Shown: positions 47,983 through 55,489 of the stretch, piece after piece
Layout: every line of letters starts with the position of its first letter
Numbering within the stretch: the first letter of the stretch is position 1
NCBI GenBank assembly: GCA_963773875.1
Contig: CAVZCV010000001.1
Location: 166,591-230,590, forward strand
Length of the DNA stretch: 64,000 nt
DNA from: CAVTYH01 sp963773875
Lineage (GTDB): Bacteria; Planctomycetota; Planctomycetia; Pirellulales; JADZDJ01
Direction of reading: 5' to 3'
Notes under the pieces: generated by a model
What the model saw: the letters and a program-made list of their open reading frames with translations, nothing else
Told to the model about the DNA's origin: nothing
Database searches by the model: none
Made by a program: the position numbers and the translations under genes

Positions 47983-48654
47983 TCACTTCGGCAAATACGG
48001 CCGCACTTTGTCGGCCAGCAGTTTGTTCCCCTCGGCATTGAAGTGCAGCTTGTCTTCGACGAATAACTCTGGTCGCACGTTGCCATTAGCATCGAGCGGT
48101 AGCTTCGAAACGTCGATGTATTTCAAATACGGCGTGTCGGCAACCATCGCCTGCACCATGTTGTTCAGCTCCTGTTCCTGATCTTTCTGACTCAATCTGG
48201 CGATCGTCGGATTCTGTGAGATGTAAAAAATCTCCGTCTTCGGCAACCGCTCGTGCACCTTGGCCACGAACTCCTTGAAATCCTGGAACACTTGCTCCGG
48301 CGTTTTGCCGTTGTGAATGTCGTTCCCGCCGCAGCGGATGAAAATCGCCCGCGGCTCGTATGGGAAGATGATCCGATCGGCGAAGTGCGTGCAATCCAAA
48401 ATTTCGCAGCCGCCGAAGCCGCGATTGATCACCTTGTGATCCGGAAAATCGTCCTTGAGCGAAGTCCAGCGACGAATGGTCGAAGAGCCCGTGAAAACGA
48501 GCCCGCCCTTGGGCGGAAACTCCTTGCGATCGGCCGCTTCAAACGCGGCGATTTCTTTTTCCCACTTGGCGAAATCGTGCGCCTTCTCCGCGGCAACAAG
48601 CGCGCGAGATGCCACGAGCAACAAACCCACGATGAGCGCTGTTCGAATTCGCAT
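47983..48654 (-). CDS. Exported SGNH/GDSL hydrolase
   Basis: 223-residue esterase-like protein with signal peptide (TALIVGLLLVASRALVAAEK). All four SGNH blocks are seen: LVFTGSSTIRRW (Ser), NRGFGG (Gly), RCGGNDIHNGKTP (Asn) and VEDKLHFNAEG (Asp/His). Predicted to deacylate carbohydrates or lipids outside the cytoplasm. It is 64 bases ahead of the GH28 gene on the same strand, so the pair may be co-transcribed for polysaccharide use. The ATG at 48654 gives the signal peptide. Confidence 0.88.
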   Translation of the reverse strand: MRIRTALIVGLLLVASRALVAAEKAHDFAKWEKEIAAFEAADRKEFPPKGGLVFTGSSTIRRWTSLKDDFPDHKVINRGFGGCEILDCTHFADRIIFPYEPRAIFIRCGGNDIHNGKTPEQVFQDFKEFVAKVHERLPKTEIFYISQNPTIARLSQKDQEQELNNMVQAMVADTPYLKYIDVSKLPLDANGNVRPELFVEDKLHFNAEGNKLLADKVRPYLPK

Positions 48655-49067
48655 TTCATGATTCCTTGTGCGACAAAGTTGGAGCGATTGTAGCAAGCGC
48701 CAATCGCGGGATCAAAAAACGGTCGCCGCTTGCCATGATCGCTCGCATTCTTTCACAGCCTTGTTTTTCCGATTTTCAAAAAACGCCGGGAATTTCCGCA
48801 CGGCTTGCGACCTGCCCAAAGCAGCATGAAATTCTCGCCCGGTTGATCGCACTCTGCTTCGAGTAAAACGCATGTCACTGTCCATCGATCCCAAACATCG
48901 TGTTTCGCAGTGAAATAACTCGAGCGCACTTTTGACCCTGTGTAGTCGTTTTTGCCGATTTTGCTCGGAGTAATTTCACAGTTATTTCACTCTCTGTCTC
49001 CGGAACTCCAAATCGATCGAGAATTCTCGCTCGAATTGGAAGGGGTTTTTTCACACCTACGGCGGCA

Positions 49068-49323
49068 AGTGTCTGGGTGCCTGTGGGTCTTGGTGTCTGG
49101 TTGCCGGGTGGCCCCGACAAAGCCCAGCATGTCGGGGTCGCGCAGCGGCAAGAGGCGTACACAGAATTGTTACCGACCGATGGTTCCGAATCCTGCCTGA
49201 CGCCTCTTGCGGCTGCGCCGCCCGGACAATTTGTCCGGGCCACCCGGCAAAATCCCCAAGCAGTCCGGGCTACCCGGCGTAGATCACCAGACACCCAGGC
49301 CCAAAGACACCTAGACACTTTAG
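49068..49323. repeat. Large imperfect palindrome inside element copy 3
   Basis: AAGTGTCTGGGTGCCTGTGG (49068-49087) is mirrored by the complement of CAGACACCCAGGCCCAAAGA (about 49290-49309). TTGCCGGGTGGCCCCGACA is mirrored by the complement of TGTCCGGGCCACCCGGCAA. The arms are about 85 bases with a central segment, and could fold as one long hairpin. No coding content. Confidence 0.7.
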
Positions 49324-49380
49324 CCTTCTCCAAATTGCCAAAAACACCGCATTACGGAGCGCCTGCCCCGTAACTCCAGC

Positions 49381-49408
49381 ATTGTAGTGTACATGCGTCT
49401 TTAGTCAA
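49381..49408 (-). promoter_or_regulatory. Sigma-70 promoter inside element copy 3
   Basis: On the minus strand TTGACT and TACAAT are 16 bases apart downstream of an A-tract. It reads into the element, as in copies 1 and 2. Confidence 0.55.
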
Positions 49409-49441
49409 GGGCTTTTTTGGGCCAGTCGGAAAAGATTGATT

Positions 49442-49466
49442 ACCACGGAGACACGGAGGCACGGAG
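49442..49466 (+). repeat. CACGGAG-type repeat
   Basis: ACCACGGAGACACGGAGGCA followed by CGGAG, directly beyond the A-tract end of element copy 3, as at copy 2. Confidence 0.55.
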
Positions 49467-49517
49467 CGGCCTGTTGTAACATGTGTACAGTTCAGTATTT
49501 GTACCCATTTTGCCCTC

Positions 49518-49920
49518 CGAAAGGCCGGAGGACTGACAGGAAATAGCCGGACCGTCAGGGCCGGGTGTCAGATCGCAGCAGGATGTCGTGAGGTCCGGAG
49601 GACCGACACATTGCCAGGCCGAGCGCGAGCGCCGCCGCGTGCCGTTCCGCCGGACCTCGGGGAAACTCTGAGACGGCTCTACCCCAACTTGACAGTTGGG
49701 GCTATTACCTGACAGGCCTCCGGCCTTTCGAAGAGGAGGAGTGTGTGGATGTATACATATTCTAGAAGGCCGTTGGATGGCAACCAAGCCCGGAGGGCTG
49801 ACAGGAAATAGCCCAGGTCGTGAGACCTGGGTCTCGACGCCGCGAGGTTTACGACGTGGTCCGGCGGACCGGCACGCAACCTCACGGTTGGTGCTATTTC
49901 CTGCCAGGCCTCTGGCCTTG
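49518..49920. repeat. Two inverted-repeat units of a GGCCTGACAGGAAATAGCC family
   Basis: Core GGACTGACAGGAAATAGCC at 49529-49547 faces GGCTATTACCTGACAGGCCT at 49700-49719. The second unit has GGGCTGACAGGAAATAGCCC at 49795-49814 facing GTGCTATTTCCTGCCAGGCC at 49891-49910. Each pair would fold as a hairpin; inside both is a GGTCCGGNGGACCG palindrome. No protein is supported between 49467 and 50135. Confidence 0.7.
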
Positions 49921-50135
49921 GGAAAAGCCGGCCATGCGGTCGGTCCTGTCTCGGGTATAACGTTGGGCGTTGGAATTAAGTCGCGAGTGGATGCGAAGTA
50001 TGTTCGCACTTGCAGCAATGTCGTTTGCTCGATCAAACCCCAGACGTTTTCAGACTTCGTGCCCCGCCACGATTTTGCTATAAGGCGTGGCCAGATTGAC
50101 TAAGGGAAGGTCTCAGTGGCGAAAGGATTCATGCC

Positions 50136-50948
50136 ATGCGGGGAGCGAAACGTAATTGGGGATTCGAGCGATTGGAATGTCGTGCATTACTGACAGGCAC
50201 AGTCAGGGCTGGCTTGGTGACATTTCCAAACGATCCCGAACTCATCATTGCCGGCGACAACGCGGACAATCATATAGTCATTCATGAGACTCGAAATTTT
50301 GACGGAACGATCAACGTCAAAGTGGACGGCATCGGAACGAGGATCAGTGCGAGTTATCGAACTTGGGCGCAGCTAGTTGCTCATAAATCGTCAAATTACT
50401 CAGGTACATCCTTTGTCTTTCGGGTAAAAAACATTGTCATCAATATGGGAGGCGGAAACGATACTCTGGAGATTTACAAGACAAATCTTCCGGGCAGTTT
50501 GGATATTTATATGGGGTCCGGGAACGACACTCTTCGAATGATGAACGTGCATTTTGCCGAGCCTCCCAACGGCACGGTCTTTTCGCAATGGGGTTCGCTT
50601 CCGACAATCAGACTTGGCGGCGGCGATGACCTGGCTATGTTCAATAATGTTAGCTCTACAACCGACCTTAATATCGATGGTGGCATGGGAAATGACACCG
50701 TGAAACTGAACGGCGTTGCTGCTGGAAGCATCGGAAGTGGCAACACGCTTAGCGTCGATATGGGGCCGGGGAAGAGCGACCGATTACGGGTTTTTTATTC
50801 CAATGCCGATCATGCTGTATTCAACGACTCCGGCACGGGTGGAACGCTCGTCAAATCGATACACCTGATTATCCCAACGCTCGCCGAGTCCAACGACGCG
50901 AACCAATTTGGCGATGAGATCGACAGCGGATTTCAGACGGTCGCCTAG
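50136..50948 (+). CDS. LEPR-type exported protein with glycine/Asp calcium-binding repeats
   Basis: 270 residues. The N-terminus FERLECRALLTGTVRAG fits the planctomycete LEPR-XLL segment (LExRxLL) found at the start of many secreted proteins. The body is a beta-roll-like array of RTX-type nonapeptides: MGGGNDTLEI, MGSGNDTLRM, LGGGDDLAMF, GGMGNDTVKL and MGPGKSDRL. These bind calcium and fold outside the cell. Predicted surface or secreted protein. It starts at the ATG at 50136 in a repeat-rich neighbourhood and stands alone. Confidence 0.75.
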   Translation: MRGAKRNWGFERLECRALLTGTVRAGLVTFPNDPELIIAGDNADNHIVIHETRNFDGTINVKVDGIGTRISASYRTWAQLVAHKSSNYSGTSFVFRVKNIVINMGGGNDTLEIYKTNLPGSLDIYMGSGNDTLRMMNVHFAEPPNGTVFSQWGSLPTIRLGGGDDLAMFNNVSSTTDLNIDGGMGNDTVKLNGVAAGSIGSGNTLSVDMGPGKSDRLRVFYSNADHAVFNDSGTGGTLVKSIHLIIPTLAESNDANQFGDEIDSGFQTVA

Positions 50949-51088
50949 CTTCGTGAATATTCGATTTTCAAAAAAATAGAATTTCACACGCTGACAGTTT
51001 GTCTGCCAGAATCTGTAATCACTAGTCGAAATCCGCTAAACTAACCCTGCCCGCCGCGTGGGGAGAAAACTGATAGGTTGCCGTCAAA

Positions 51089-51313
51089 ATGGCCTTTGCG
51101 TTGGTTCTTTTCGTGATACTGCTAATTGTTGGCCGGTCAGAGTTGGGCATTAGCGGAATCGCAATCTGCATCGCTTTATTTGTAGTCCTAATAACCGCCG
51201 TAGCGGTGTCTGGCTCTCAACCGATCTTCATTGCTGCGGGAACCGCATTACTCGATATTGGGATGATCCTTTTTATATTCGGGGGAGATATTCCGATACG
51301 GCCCAAAACGTAG
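51089..51313 (+). CDS. Small two- to three-helix membrane protein
   Basis: 74 residues, nearly all hydrophobic: FALVLFVILLIVGRSELGIS, IAICIALFVVLITAVAVSGS and FIAAGTALLDIGMILFIFGG, ending DIPIRPKT. The periodic helices with small polar turns look like a real membrane protein, but the ribosome site is weak and no family is recognised. Confidence 0.45.
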   Translation: MAFALVLFVILLIVGRSELGISGIAICIALFVVLITAVAVSGSQPIFIAAGTALLDIGMILFIFGGDIPIRPKT

Positions 51314-51426
51314 GCATCCGTCTTTTCGCCAACAACACACGATCCCCCACGCGTCCTGTCCGCTTCACCATTCGCGATTTGATGCTGGTAACCCCCTGCA
51401 TTGCATTTTGCCAACCACCGAATTAT

Positions 51427-51539
51427 TTTGCCCCGTTGGGGCGTGCGGGCGATGAATCAACACCGTTCCCAGGGCGACGCTCCGCGGCATAGCCACTTCG
51501 CTTGCCCTGGGCTGACGTAGGTTGCCCCGTTGGGGCAGC
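51427..51539 (+). repeat. Third copy of the CCCAGGGCG dispersed repeat with flanking CCCCGTTGGGGC
   Basis: CCCAGGGCGACGCTCCGCGG (51468-51487) to CTTGCCCTGGGCTGACGTAG (51501-51520) repeats the unit at 7121-7345. TTTTGCCCCGTTGGGGCG (51427-51444) and TTGCCCCGTTGGGGCAGC (51521-51538) flank it; a related CGCCCCAACGAGGCAAAA lies beside the first locus near 7396. This and its flanks fill the gap 51314-51651, which holds no gene. Confidence 0.7.
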
Positions 51540-51651
51540 AACAGCACGTGTCCACGTTGTTCGGCTCGGTCTTCCGCGCGAACCGCTCAATCGGTCGATG
51601 CCTCTTACAATCGAATTCGAAGATCGGTGCTCGGAAACCAGGAGTTGATTT

Positions 51652-52143
51652 ATGTTCCAAGGCACTCTCGAAGCGATTTTCATCGGTCCGATGAAAACCG
51701 GTCCGATGCAAAAAGTGGATTCGGCGGAAGCGATCGCCGGGGCGGGTTTGCGGGACGACCGATACTCTAGCGGCAACGGTACGTTTTCAATCGAGACTTC
51801 GAAAACACCGAACAAGCATTACCCGGCCGATCGGCAAGTGACGCTAATCGAAGCCGAAGCCCTGGAAGCCGCCGCGCACGATTACGAGCTGACCATTGAC
51901 CCGGCTGAAACGCGGCGCAATTTGCTGGTGCGCGGCGTGCCGCTCAATCACCTGGTGGGCCAGGAATTTCTCGTGGGCGCTGTCCGCCTCCGCGGCCTGC
52001 GACTGTGCGAACCGTGCGGCCACCTGGAAAAACTAACCCAAAGCGGCATCAGAACCGCACTAGTGCATCGCGGCGGCCTGAGGGCCGAGATTGTCAGCGG
52101 TGGATCGATTCGGCCCGGGAATGTCGTCAAGCCGGTCGATTAG
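51652..52143 (+). CDS. MOSC-domain protein
   Basis: 163-residue single-domain MOSC protein, related to the C-terminus of molybdenum cofactor sulfurase and to YiiM/YcbX. Features: LEAIFIGPMKTGPMQ lead, GAGLRDDRYSSGNGTFS, RQVTLIEAEALEAA, ETRRNLLVRGVPLNHLVGQE, and the conserved cysteine region LRLCEPCGHLEKLT. Predicted to handle sulfur on the molybdenum cofactor or detoxify N-hydroxylated compounds. Start at 51652 is the first ATG with a family-like N-terminus. Confidence 0.85.
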   Translation: MFQGTLEAIFIGPMKTGPMQKVDSAEAIAGAGLRDDRYSSGNGTFSIETSKTPNKHYPADRQVTLIEAEALEAAAHDYELTIDPAETRRNLLVRGVPLNHLVGQEFLVGAVRLRGLRLCEPCGHLEKLTQSGIRTALVHRGGLRAEIVSGGSIRPGNVVKPVD

Positions 52144-52164
52144 TTCGCTGGTCCTGTGCAACGA

Positions 52165-52887
52165 CTACCGTGGCTTTCGCGGCTTGTGATGCCGCTGAAC
52201 GACCGACGTTTGCAGGCCGACGAACTGCCGTGTGGGCTTGTAGCCGTACTCGATGGCGAACCACTCGGCGTAGCGCTCTCGATCCACGGAACGCGAATTG
52301 CGCTCATCGAGCAGGTGGCCAAGCTCGTGGATCAAGATGTTGTTCAGATAAAAGTCCTTCAGCGCCGCTTCGGTCCAAACGAGCGTCCAACCGCCGCCGA
52401 CGGACTCTTCCCAATGTCCGCCGTACATTTTGGCTTCAATCAGCTGCGAAGGTTTCGGCGGAGCCTTGTACCGCTCGACGAGGCTCAACTCGACAGGGTA
52501 TAGGTAGATCGCCGGTCCCCATTGCATTCCGTAGCAAGGGAAGCTGAGCTTCTTGCGCGTCATCCGGCTAAGCTGAATTGTTTGCAGCGGCTCGACAAAG
52601 TGAGCTGGCAGCTCGGCCAGTCGCTGACGGATCTCGTCGGGCGTGACCACGTGCCGGTAGCCTGTGCCAGGCGATTGGACAATAATTCGATAGCCACTGT
52701 GGTCTTCGACCGGTTCATGCCAGTTCTCCGGCGGCACGAACGGCAATTGTTCGTTGCGCGGCATCCCCCTGGCTCGCTTACTTGAACGCGTACCACGGAG
52801 ACGGTGATCTGCCCGCACCATGGCGTTCAAATGATCGACCCGGTTACGGATTCGGTTCCCGAAGAAGGCCTGGATGCGGCGACCCAT
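52165..52887 (-). CDS. HELGH zinc-metalloprotease-like hypothetical protein
   Basis: 240 residues with a clear zincin motif ILIHELGHLLDERN (His187, Glu188, His191). An acidic residue for the third ligand may lie in RERYAEWFAIEYG downstream. The N-terminal half (HVVTPDEIRQRLAELPAHF, IQLSRMTRKKLSFPCYGMQW) is a domain I do not recognise. No signal peptide. The start could also be the ATG at 52764 (MPRNEQLPF). Likely a conserved planctomycete protein of unknown substrate. It is convergent with the MOSC gene. Confidence 0.65.
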   Translation of the reverse strand: MGRRIQAFFGNRIRNRVDHLNAMVRADHRLRGTRSSKRARGMPRNEQLPFVPPENWHEPVEDHSGYRIIVQSPGTGYRHVVTPDEIRQRLAELPAHFVEPLQTIQLSRMTRKKLSFPCYGMQWGPAIYLYPVELSLVERYKAPPKPSQLIEAKMYGGHWEESVGGGWTLVWTEAALKDFYLNNILIHELGHLLDERNSRSVDRERYAEWFAIEYGYKPTRQFVGLQTSVVQRHHKPRKPR

Positions 52888-53345
52888 GGTCCAAAACCTC
52901 GCTGACAGGCCAGCTAAACCAAGCGAGGCATCCTTGCACGCGCCGATCCCGCCGAAGCGCTGTCATGTTAGATGTGAATCGGTCTTACACGAGCGGGCCA
53001 TGAAGCCCACAATCCACTTTAGACAGATGTCTTCTGAACGGGCAAGTGAACAGCGCAAGTTGTTGATACAAAATGGGTTGCGACTGTAACTTTGGCGGGG
53101 AGTTGAGCGCCGATGACGATTCGCCGCAAAATACCGACCGCGACCGAGGGGAGTAGATTTTTACGCGCCTTCTGCCGTGACCTTCGATGCGTGATCGGCG
53201 GAAGTGTCGATGATCGAGACTGTGAAGAGATATTGGCTTTGGTATTTTGGGCAAAAGATTCCGAAATTGCGGATCGTGATCGTTGTGAAGTGGCCGGCGG
53301 GCCGCTTCGAAGTGCGCCTCCGCTGCAGCCAAGTAAAGGTTGAAC
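52888..53345. other. Intergenic region, nothing recognised
   Basis: 458 bases between the divergent HELGH and aroK genes. A short frame at 53204-53345 (MSMIETVKRYWLWYFGQKIP) has no ribosome site and runs out of frame into aroK. No repeat was found. Confidence 0.4.
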
Positions 53346-53909
53346 ATGCTCCTGGCGCTGATTGGTTATCGAGGTTCCGGCAAGTCGGCGGTGGCCAAGG
53401 AGGTGGCACTGCGCCTGGGATGGGACTGGGTCGATGCCGATGTGGAAATCGAGTTGCGGTCCGGCAAGTCGATCGCCGCCATCTTTGCCGACGACGGCGA
53501 GGAAGTCTTCCGCGATTTAGAAAGTGCGGTGCTCACGGAGCTGCTCCAGCGCGATTGCACGGTTTTGGCACTTGGTGGTGGCATCGTGCTGCGAGACTCC
53601 AACCGGCAAGCGCTGCGGATGGCTTGCCAGGCGGGCCGCGGTAAAATCGTGTGGCTTCGCGCATCGCCGGAAACGTTGTGGCGACGGATTACTGAAGACC
53701 GAACGACAGCGGCTCGCCGACCGAATCTGACGGTCGCCGGCGGCCTGGCGGAAGTTCACGGTTTGCTAGAGCAGCGGGAGCCGCTGTATCGGGCATGCGC
53801 CGATTTGGAGATCGACACCGATAGCGAGTCGCTGGCGCAAATCGCGGCGGAGATTATTGAGTCATTGCCAACAACCGACGACGGCCCAAGGACCAAGGAC
53901 AAACCGTGA
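53346..53909 (+). CDS. aroK: Shikimate kinase
   Basis: 187-residue enzyme that phosphorylates shikimate with ATP, step five of the aromatic pathway. The Walker A motif GYRGSGKS (7-14), DVEIE following DWVDAD (shikimate-binding Asp), FRDLES (the FRxxE motif) and LALGGGIVLR (GGG shikimate loop) are all present, as is the lid arginine region RTTAARRPN. The ATG at 53346 has AAAGG upstream; a TTG two codons earlier is less likely. Its TGA overlaps the ltaE GTG. Confidence 0.93.
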   Translation: MLLALIGYRGSGKSAVAKEVALRLGWDWVDADVEIELRSGKSIAAIFADDGEEVFRDLESAVLTELLQRDCTVLALGGGIVLRDSNRQALRMACQAGRGKIVWLRASPETLWRRITEDRTTAARRPNLTVAGGLAEVHGLLEQREPLYRACADLEIDTDSESLAQIAAEIIESLPTTDDGPRTKDKP

Positions 53910-54940
53910 TCGACCTCCGCAGCGATACCGTTACGAAGCCCACACCTGCAATGCGCGAGGCGATGGCACGTGCAGAAGTCGGCGACGACGTTTTCGGCGA
54001 CGATCCCACAGTGCTCCGCCTGCAAGAACGCATCGCGGAAATTCTGGGCAAAGAGGCGGCGCTGTATGTACCCTCCGGGACGATGTCGAATCAAATTGGC
54101 GTGCGTATTCATTGCCAGCCGGGCGATGAGTTCATCTGCGAAGTCGGTTGCCACATTTACAACTACGAGCAAGGCGGATACGCGCAGCTCAGTGGTTTGG
54201 CGGCACGAACTGTGGAAGGCGATTGCGGCGTCATGCGGCTGGAGCAGTTGCAAGGCCTGATCCGCGGCGACAACGACCACTTGGTTCGCACACGGCTGGT
54301 TTGTTTGGAGAACACGCATAATCGTGGAGCCGGCCGGATTCAACCGTACGACGAAGTGGTGCGAATCTGCCAGTGGGCCCACGAAAACACTCTGGCGACG
54401 CACTTGGACGGTGCGCGTCTGTTTAACGCGGTCGTCGCAACTGGAATTCCGGCGCGGCGATGGGCTGAACACTTCGATACGGTTAGCGTCTGCTTTAGCA
54501 AAGGCTTGGGTGCGCCGGTGGGGTCGGCACTGGCCGGTCCGCGCGATCTCGTCAAGAAAGCTCGTCGTGCGCGCAAACTTTTCGGCGGTGGCATGCGGCA
54601 GGCAGGCATTATCGCTGCGGGAGCGCTGTACGCGCTGGAGCATCACATCGATCGCCTGGCGGAAGACCACGCTAGCGCCAAAATTCTTGCCGATGGCGTT
54701 CGCAAGGCTGCCGGGTTCAAACTTTGCCCACCGAATGTCGACACCAACATTGTAATCTTCCAAGTCGACCCGCAGCTTGGCACCGCAGCCGATTTTGTCG
54801 CGCGGCTGAAGCAACAAGGCGTGTGGATGTACGCCATCGGTCCGCAATCGATTCGCGCCGTCACACACTTGCAAGTGACACGTGCAGATGCAGAGCGAGC
54901 CGCGGAGATTGTGCAGCGGCTTGCCGGCCAGCCGGGTTAA
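53906..54940 (+). CDS. ltaE: Low-specificity L-threonine aldolase
   Basis: 344-residue PLP enzyme that splits threonine or allo-threonine into glycine and acetaldehyde. MIDLRSDTVTKPTPAMREAM is canonical; Lys199 in VCFSKGLGAPVGS binds PLP, and ATHLDGARLFNA and GGGMRQAGIIAA match the family. The GTG start at 53906 overlaps the aroK stop (GTGA), so the two are translationally coupled. Intact, unlike the relative at 25044. It abuts the convergent cNMP-binding gene with no gap. Confidence 0.93.
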   Translation: MIDLRSDTVTKPTPAMREAMARAEVGDDVFGDDPTVLRLQERIAEILGKEAALYVPSGTMSNQIGVRIHCQPGDEFICEVGCHIYNYEQGGYAQLSGLAARTVEGDCGVMRLEQLQGLIRGDNDHLVRTRLVCLENTHNRGAGRIQPYDEVVRICQWAHENTLATHLDGARLFNAVVATGIPARRWAEHFDTVSVCFSKGLGAPVGSALAGPRDLVKKARRARKLFGGGMRQAGIIAAGALYALEHHIDRLAEDHASAKILADGVRKAAGFKLCPPNVDTNIVIFQVDPQLGTAADFVARLKQQGVWMYAIGPQSIRAVTHLQVTRADAERAAEIVQRLAGQPG

Positions 54941-55489
54941 TTACAGCGACCATTCGTCAAAAACTTTGCTGCGGAAGCGGCTCCATTCCGGCACATTGGC
55001 GGCAGCGGAGGGATTGTTTGCCAGATCGGCCACCCATTCATCCATCCGGCGCAAACGTTCTGCTAGTTGTTGAACCACGTTGTACGCCACTCTATATGCG
55101 GCCCAAATTCCGTCCTCAATCATATCGTTGTAGTCGGAATGCGTGATTTGTAAGAGTTTGAGCGGACTACTGGCACGCACGTCCGCCGAATGCGGCGCCG
55201 GATGGAAAAACGACATCTCGCCGAAATGCGCAAACGGCTGCAAGACCGCCAGCACGATCGACTCTTGCCCGTTCGTCTCGGAATCCGGTTTCAATCGGCG
55301 CACGACTTCGCACTGGCCTTCGAGCACGATCCACAAATCGCGCGACTCGTCGCCTTGCCGAATGACATACTCTCCCGCGGCAAACGTTCGCACGCGTGCC
55401 ACATCGGCAATCTGGTGATATTCCGACTCGTTCAGATTGCTGAAAAGCGGAATTCGGTGCAAAACACTGCTGTCGATCGCCGGTGCCAT
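54941..55489 (-). CDS. Cyclic-nucleotide-binding domain protein
   Basis: 182 residues with one cNMP-binding (CAP-type) fold: LFSNLNESEYHQIADVARVR, FAAGEYVIRQGDESRDLWIV, then FGEMSFFHPAPHSADVRASS in the phosphate-binding cassette (GEMS..R position). No helix-turn-helix is visible, so it is a sensor rather than a CRP-type regulator. The ATG at 55489 overlaps the gdhA TGA (TGATG), with AGGAGG inside gdhA six bases upstream; the two are coupled. Confidence 0.85.
   Translation of the reverse strand: MAPAIDSSVLHRIPLFSNLNESEYHQIADVARVRTFAAGEYVIRQGDESRDLWIVLEGQCEVVRRLKPDSETNGQESIVLAVLQPFAHFGEMSFFHPAPHSADVRASSPLKLLQITHSDYNDMIEDGIWAAYRVAYNVVQQLAERLRRMDEWVADLANNPSAAANVPEWSRFRSKVFDEWSL

Larger units (their letters stand above)
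48893..49435 (-). repeat. Dispersed promoter-iteron element, copy 3, interrupted by a palindromic repeat
   Basis: Same orientation as copy 2. On the minus strand the A-tract (complement of GGGCTTTTTTGGGCC) and TTGACT (49408-49403), a 16-base spacer and TACAAT (49386-49381) form a promoter. On the plus strand the iterons are GTGAAATAACT (48910-48920), AGTAATTTCAC (48969-48979) and AGTTATTTCAC (48980-48990). The block 48890-49050 aligns with copy 2, including GAGAATTCTCG (49020-49030). The extra length is a 256-base palindromic repeat at 49068-49323 sitting between promoter and iterons. Confidence 0.65.

Noticed and set aside
48875..49333. 152-codon frame through element copy 3, with SEITVK also readable at the other copies
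   Set aside because: In copies 1 and 2 a stop follows directly after SEITxK, and the tandem 11-mer length is not a multiple of three, so no protein is conserved.
53756..54874. 372-codon minus-strand frame opposite ltaE
   Set aside because: Shadow of an intact, unmistakable threonine aldolase.
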